In this document: piece by piece, positions 5,330-8,142 of the stretch
Layout of the letters: every line of letters begins with the position of its first letter
How positions within the stretch are numbered: the first letter of the stretch is position 1
DNA from: Chloroflexota bacterium
Lineage (GTDB): Bacteria; Chloroflexota; Dehalococcoidia; SHYB01; JACPQI01
Direction: 5' to 3'
Assembly (NCBI GenBank): GCA_016190545.1
Contig: JACPQI010000096.1
Coordinates: 1 to 8,142, forward strand
Length of the DNA stretch: 8,142 nt
Notes under the pieces: model-generated
Database searches by the model: none
What the model was told of the DNA's origin: nothing
Seen by the model: the letters and a program-made list of their open reading frames with translations, nothing else
Made by a program: the position numbers and the translations under genes

Positions 5330-6031
5330 CTAGCGGCGGATCTGGATGCGGCGGAAGGCCTCGGCGTACTTGACGCCGGCCTTCTTCCCGTTCTCCTCGG
5401 CCCAATTGCGCAGGAACGCCGCCGGGTCGCGGTCCGGGTTGCTCACCTGGCTCTTGTGGTGCAGCAGGGCCTTGATCTTGGTTTCCAGGGTCTCGCTCAC
5501 GTCCACGTAGGTGTCGGGCTGGTCGGTGCCCCACAAGTAGACCTCGGCCACCTTGTGCGGGGCCAGGCCCTCCCGCAGGTGCTCCTGGTAGAAGAGGTGG
5601 TCGCGGGCGTAGGGGAAGACGGCGTCCAAGGCAAGCTGCCCGGTGACGCGGTGGTCGTGGTGCAGGTAGAAGGAGCGGCGGTGCGGGTCCGTGGTCAGCA
5701 GCACGTCCGGCTTGACGCGCCGAATCTCCCGCACGATGCGTCCCCGCGTCTCAGCATTGTCCTCGATGAAGCCGTCCGGGTAGCCGAGGAAGACCACCTC
5801 CTTGATGCCCAAGGCCCTCGCCGCTTCCTCTTGCTCCTGCTTGCGGACTTGGGCCAGGCGGTCGGAGGCCATGGCCGGGTCGGCGCTGCCCTTATCGCCG
5901 TTGGTGCAGACGACCAGCACCACGTGGGCGCCGTGCTTGATCCACTTGGCCAGGGTGCCGCCCGCGCCGATCTCGGCATCGTCCGGGTGCGGCGTGCAGA
6001 CTAGGGCTACCTTAGGATACTCTTCCGCCAT
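5330..6031 (-). CDS. PIG-L (LmbE-like) family zinc-dependent deacetylase
   Basis: A 233-residue cytoplasmic hydrolase of the PIG-L/LmbE family, which removes acetyl groups from N-acetylglucosamine-type substrates using a divalent metal. The metal-binding motif PHPDDAEIGAGG is at residues 14-25 (ligands expected at His15 and Asp18, catalytic base at Asp17). The third metal ligand is expected at His124 in LHHDHR (123-128). VVCTNGDKGS (41-49 region) and LGYPDGFIED (82-91) are typical family segments. The frame stays open for 143 codons upstream, but ATG 6031 is chosen because GGGAAGGGAG lies a few bases upstream and the family's N-terminal strand (KVALVCTPHPDD) begins right after it. Length fits BshB1- or generic LmbE-type enzymes; MshB is larger. 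Substrate is unknown. It converges on the NrfD operon with 31 bases between the stops and diverges from the GNAT gene. Confidence 0.92.
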   Translation of the reverse strand: MAEEYPKVALVCTPHPDDAEIGAGGTLAKWIKHGAHVVLVVCTNGDKGSADPAMASDRLAQVRKQEQEEAARALGIKEVVFLGYPDGFIEDNAETRGRIVREIRRVKPDVLLTTDPHRRSFYLHHDHRVTGQLALDAVFPYARDHLFYQEHLREGLAPHKVAEVYLWGTDQPDTYVDVSETLETKIKALLHHKSQVSNPDRDPAAFLRNWAEENGKKAGVKYAEAFRRIQIRR

Positions 6032-6109
6032 CGCTCTCCCTTCCCGGCAGGCCGCCGTTATGAAGGCGGCACTTGCAAACAAGATATGAATTCTATACGC
6101 TGAGAGCCT
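6032..6109. promoter_or_regulatory. Divergent promoter region of the deacetylase and acetyltransferase genes
   Basis: A 78-base gap with the deacetylase starting leftward and the GNAT gene rightward, so both promoters must lie here unless upstream transcription reads in. The centre is AT-richer than the flanking genes. TTGCAA at 6073-6078 with TATACG at 6094-6099 (15-base spacing) is a possible but weak rightward promoter. An inverted repeat at 6051-6070 could be an operator. Confidence 0.4.
6051..6070. repeat. Inverted repeat GCCGCC - 8 nt - GGCGGC
   Basis: Perfect 6-bp arms (6051-6056 and 6065-6070) flank an AT-rich 8-base centre, about 20 bases upstream of the deacetylase start. It could form a leader hairpin in the deacetylase mRNA or be an operator shared by the divergent genes. 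The arms are simple GC sequence in a GC-rich region, so chance is not excluded. Confidence 0.35.
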
Positions 6110-7036
6110 ATGGTGCAACCGTACATAGCCACGGTGCGCGCCTTCCGCTGGGCGGACCTGGAGCAGGTGGCCTGGATGCTGGCGGAGGCGGAGGCCCAGG
6201 ACAAGGCCGGCTATATTTGCACGGTATCCGGGCTGCGGGAATGGCTGGGCCAGCCCAACCTGCGGCCGGAGGAGGACTTTCTGGTCGCCGACCTGGGCGG
6301 CTGGGTGATCGGCTGGATTCAGTTCGTGCGCGAGCTGCCCATCGGCCGCACCGTCGCCACCGGTGTGGTGCACCCCAAGTACCGCCGGCAAGGAGTGGGC
6401 CGGATGCTGCTCCAGGCCGCTATGAGCAAGGCCTATTACCTGGGCGCCTCTGTGCTCCACGTCGCCGTCGGGCCAGAGTCCCTTTCCTCACAGCGGCTGC
6501 TGGTCGGTTACGGCTTCATACGCTCTCACGTCCAGCGCGTCCTGCGGCTCGCTGACCTTGGTCGCCTGGTCCTGCCCGCGCTTGGCTGGGGGGTGGCATA
6601 CCGAGCGCTGAGGCAAGGCGAGGAAGCGGCGCTGACCGAGCTCCAGAACGCCGCCTTCAGCAAAAGCTGGGGGTTCAATCCGAACACAGTGGACGAAATA
6701 GCCTACCGGCTGCGGATGACCGGCTGCTCCCACGAGGGCGCACGGCTGGTGGTGCGGGACGATGTACCCGTGGCTTACTGCTGGACCGGTATCCTGGGCG
6801 TGGGCGAGTCCAGGCGCGGCGTGGTATGGATGATTGGCGTTCATCCACGGTACCGAGGTTTGGGCTTCGGCAGGGCAGCCCTGGCTGCCGGCGTGAGCTA
6901 TCTGAAAGAGCAGGGTGTCGCCTGTGTCGACCTGACCGTGGACGAAGACAACACCAGCGCTGTCCGTCTGTACCACAGCTCCAGCTTCAACGAGATCGGC
7001 CAGGTCTGGTGGTACGAGTGGCGTCGGACGGCTTAG
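6110..7036 (+). CDS. Tandem-GNAT N-acetyltransferase
   Basis: A 308-residue cytoplasmic protein with two GNAT folds that should transfer an acyl group from acyl-CoA to an amine. The first domain spans about residues 6-150. Its acetyl-CoA loop is VVHPKYRRQGVGRMLL (86-101), with the R-x-x-G-x-G signature at 92-97. The second spans about 160-305, with VHPRYRGLGFGRAAL (244-258), signature at 249-254, and the late-domain signature NTSAVRLYHSSSF (281-293). Both CoA loops are intact, so either half may be active. Two-domain GNATs of about 300 residues include MshD (mycothiol synthase), and a PIG-L deacetylase is divergently encoded next door. That pairing is suggestive, but tandem GNATs with other substrates are common. 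ATG 6110 has only a weak GAGAG site upstream. It converges on the amidase gene with 16 bases between the stops. Confidence 0.9.
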   Translation: MVQPYIATVRAFRWADLEQVAWMLAEAEAQDKAGYICTVSGLREWLGQPNLRPEEDFLVADLGGWVIGWIQFVRELPIGRTVATGVVHPKYRRQGVGRMLLQAAMSKAYYLGASVLHVAVGPESLSSQRLLVGYGFIRSHVQRVLRLADLGRLVLPALGWGVAYRALRQGEEAALTELQNAAFSKSWGFNPNTVDEIAYRLRMTGCSHEGARLVVRDDVPVAYCWTGILGVGESRRGVVWMIGVHPRYRGLGFGRAALAAGVSYLKEQGVACVDLTVDEDNTSAVRLYHSSSFNEIGQVWWYEWRRTA

Positions 7037-7052
7037 TCGTGAGAACGCCAGT

Positions 7053-8142
7053 CTAGTGGAGCGACTCCAGGGGCGGTTGTAGCCGTACGTCAAGAGCGCT
7101 CTCGCACCACCGCGCCACGGCGAACAACCGGGTCTCTCCGCGCGGCTGCCCCACGAGTTGCACGGCCAGCGGCAAGCCCTCGCGGCTACGTCCAGAAGGT
7201 AGGCTAACCGCCGGGTAACCAACGTGAGACCAGGGCATTTGCATCACTGCATCGCCTGTTGAGGTCAGGCCCTTGGGCGCAGGCCCTGTGGCGCCGGGAG
7301 TCAGCAGCGCGTCCACTTCACGTACGACTGAGGCCATGTCGGCGCAGGCCTGGGCGCGGACGTGCAGCGCCCGTGCATAGGCGGTGGCCGGTATGGTCAA
7401 TCCCTTTTCAATCATGCTTCGTATACCGGGGCCGTATAGCTCTTTCCGCGCCGCGAACATCTCTTCGTGATAGGCGGCGCAGTCGGCGAAGAGCAGCGTC
7501 ATGTGGGCGTCCGGGACGCTGTGAAAGCTGGGTGGAAGCGTAATGTCGCGCACGACAGCCCCGGCCCGGCGCAGCCGTTCGACCACCGCCTCCGTGTGCT
7601 GGCGCATCTCGTCGCTTGCCCGCTCGAAGAAGTAGTCCCGCACAAGACCTATGGAGGGGGGCTTCCGTTGACTTTCAACGGAAGCGCGGTAGTCCGGCGC
7701 CGGCTCATCGAAGGTGTAAGGGTCCTGAGGATCGGGGCCTGCGATGGCCTGGAGCACGATGGCGGCATCCTCCACGGTGCGGGCCAGGATGCCCACATGG
7801 TCAAAGGCCCAACTGACCGGCACCAGGCCGAAGGTACTTACTCGGCCTAGCTGTGGCTTGAGGCCCACCACGCCGTTGTAGGCCGCAGGGCGCAGGGTGG
7901 AGCCGCCCGTCTGGGTGCCGAGGGCCGCCAGGCACATGCCCACCGCCACCGCCGCCCCTGAGCCGCTGCTGGAGCCGCCCGGCGTGTGGGCCGTATTCCA
8001 CGGGTTGCGCGTGGGAGGGGGATCATAGCAGGCGAACTCGGTGGTGTGGGTCTTGCCCAGGATGACGGCGCCCGCCTCCTTGAGCCGATGGACTGCGGTG
8101 GCGTCGTAGGAGGGGACGTGGCCGGCCCAGGAGCGCGATCCC
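7053..8142 (-). CDS. Amidase-signature family hydrolase, N-terminus beyond the window edge
   Basis: The minus-strand frame is open from the right edge to the TAG at 7055-7053, giving 362 visible residues. The internal GTG at 7949 is not the start, because clear family sequence continues upstream: GAVILGKTHTTEFA (codons about 8072-8031), then the GGSSSGSG signature. The cis-Ser is the codon at 7973-7971 and the Ser nucleophile, in GTQTGGS, is at 7901-7899. Their separation of 24 residues equals that in GatA. The catalytic Lys of this family (in a PxxxKD motif) lies further upstream and must be outside the window, so about 100 residues are missing. The C-terminal QLVGQPRGE segment is typical. 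The enzyme hydrolyses an amide bond; the substrate cannot be told. A GatA role is unlikely to be shown from this part alone; a general amidase of about 460 residues is the best reading. Confidence 0.92.
   Translation of the reverse strand, partial: GSRSWAGHVPSYDATAVHRLKEAGAVILGKTHTTEFACYDPPPTRNPWNTAHTPGGSSSGSGAAVAVGMCLAALGTQTGGSTLRPAAYNGVVGLKPQLGRVSTFGLVPVSWAFDHVGILARTVEDAAIVLQAIAGPDPQDPYTFDEPAPDYRASVESQRKPPSIGLVRDYFFERASDEMRQHTEAVVERLRRAGAVVRDITLPPSFHSVPDAHMTLLFADCAAYHEEMFAARKELYGPGIRSMIEKGLTIPATAYARALHVRAQACADMASVVREVDALLTPGATGPAPKGLTSTGDAVMQMPWSHVGYPAVSLPSGRSREGLPLAVQLVGQPRGETRLFAVARWCESALDVRLQPPLESLH
7661..7685. repeat. Perfect 11-bp stem with 3-base loop inside the amidase gene
   Basis: GCTTCCGTTGA (7661-7671) and TCAACGGAAGC (7675-7685) are exact reverse complements separated by CTT. 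On the coding (minus) strand the element encodes ASVESQRK in the linker between the DEPAPDYR and SIGLVRDYF segments, a variable surface region in amidases. The length of the linker looks normal, so there is no clear sign of an inserted element. No T-run follows, so it is not a recognisable intrinsic terminator. Confidence 0.7.

Noticed and set aside
6032..6460. Upstream extension of the deacetylase frame (143 codons)
   Set aside because: It runs antisense to the tandem GNAT gene and shows no family similarity. ATG 6031 has a purine-rich site just upstream and begins at the family's usual N-terminal strand. GC-rich DNA commonly leaves antisense frames open.
6488..7222. 244-codon frame antisense to the GNAT gene and overlapping the amidase end
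   Set aside because: It overlaps two confidently identified genes, has no domain signature and a composition expected from antisense reading of GC-rich codons.
7053..7949. Treating GTG 7949 as the amidase start
   Set aside because: Translation continues upstream without a stop through GKTHTTEFA and the GGSSSGSG signature, both essential family segments. The gene therefore runs past the right edge.
5330..8142. GC-richer right third of the window as a sign of horizontal transfer
   Set aside because: The right part looks somewhat more GC-rich by eye, but the difference is modest, there is no integrase, tRNA, repeat or insertion-sequence boundary, and gene-to-gene variation could explain it.

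Overview
The window reads as one piece of a moderately GC-rich bacterial chromosome, with no rRNA, tRNA, insertion sequence or CRISPR array visible. An alternative-complex-III-like iron-sulfur/NrfD pair next to cupredoxins, together with PIG-L, tandem-GNAT and amidase genes, would fit a Chloroflexota lineage (Dehalococcoidia/SAR202-like). That placement is an inference from gene content only and is weakly held.

Layout. (1) Positions 1-1034, minus strand: a two-component pair, with a NarL/FixJ-type response regulator first and then, 19 bases downstream, the start of a multi-pass membrane protein that is probably its sensor kinase and runs off the left edge. (2) Positions 1035-1246: a divergent intergenic region with several inverted repeats. 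(3) Positions 1247-5298, plus strand: five closely spaced genes that look like one operon. They encode a cupredoxin lipoprotein with a His/Met-rich insert, a twin-arginine-exported four-cluster ferredoxin subunit, a ten-helix NrfD/ActC-like membrane subunit, a CuA-like cupredoxin fused to an Ig-like domain and a C-terminal membrane anchor, and a 57-residue single-helix membrane protein. (4) Positions 5330-7036: a PIG-L family deacetylase (minus) and a tandem GNAT acetyltransferase (plus), transcribed divergently from a 78-base gap. (5) Positions 7053-8142, minus: an amidase-signature enzyme running off the right edge and containing a perfect 11-bp stem.

How the genes may work together. The ferredoxin and NrfD-like subunits form the classic electron-transfer pair of the complex iron-sulfur molybdoenzyme / alternative complex III superfamily, which exchanges electrons with membrane quinone. 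Here no molybdopterin catalytic subunit and no haem c (CXXCH) protein accompanies them within the window. The flanking genes encode copper-binding domains instead. The working hypothesis is a compact quinol-to-copper-protein (or reverse) oxidoreductase, possibly controlled by the divergent two-component system. The deacetylase/acetyltransferase pair and the amidase look like unrelated neighbours. The domain pairing of the first two resembles MshB/MshD of mycothiol synthesis but does not prove that function.
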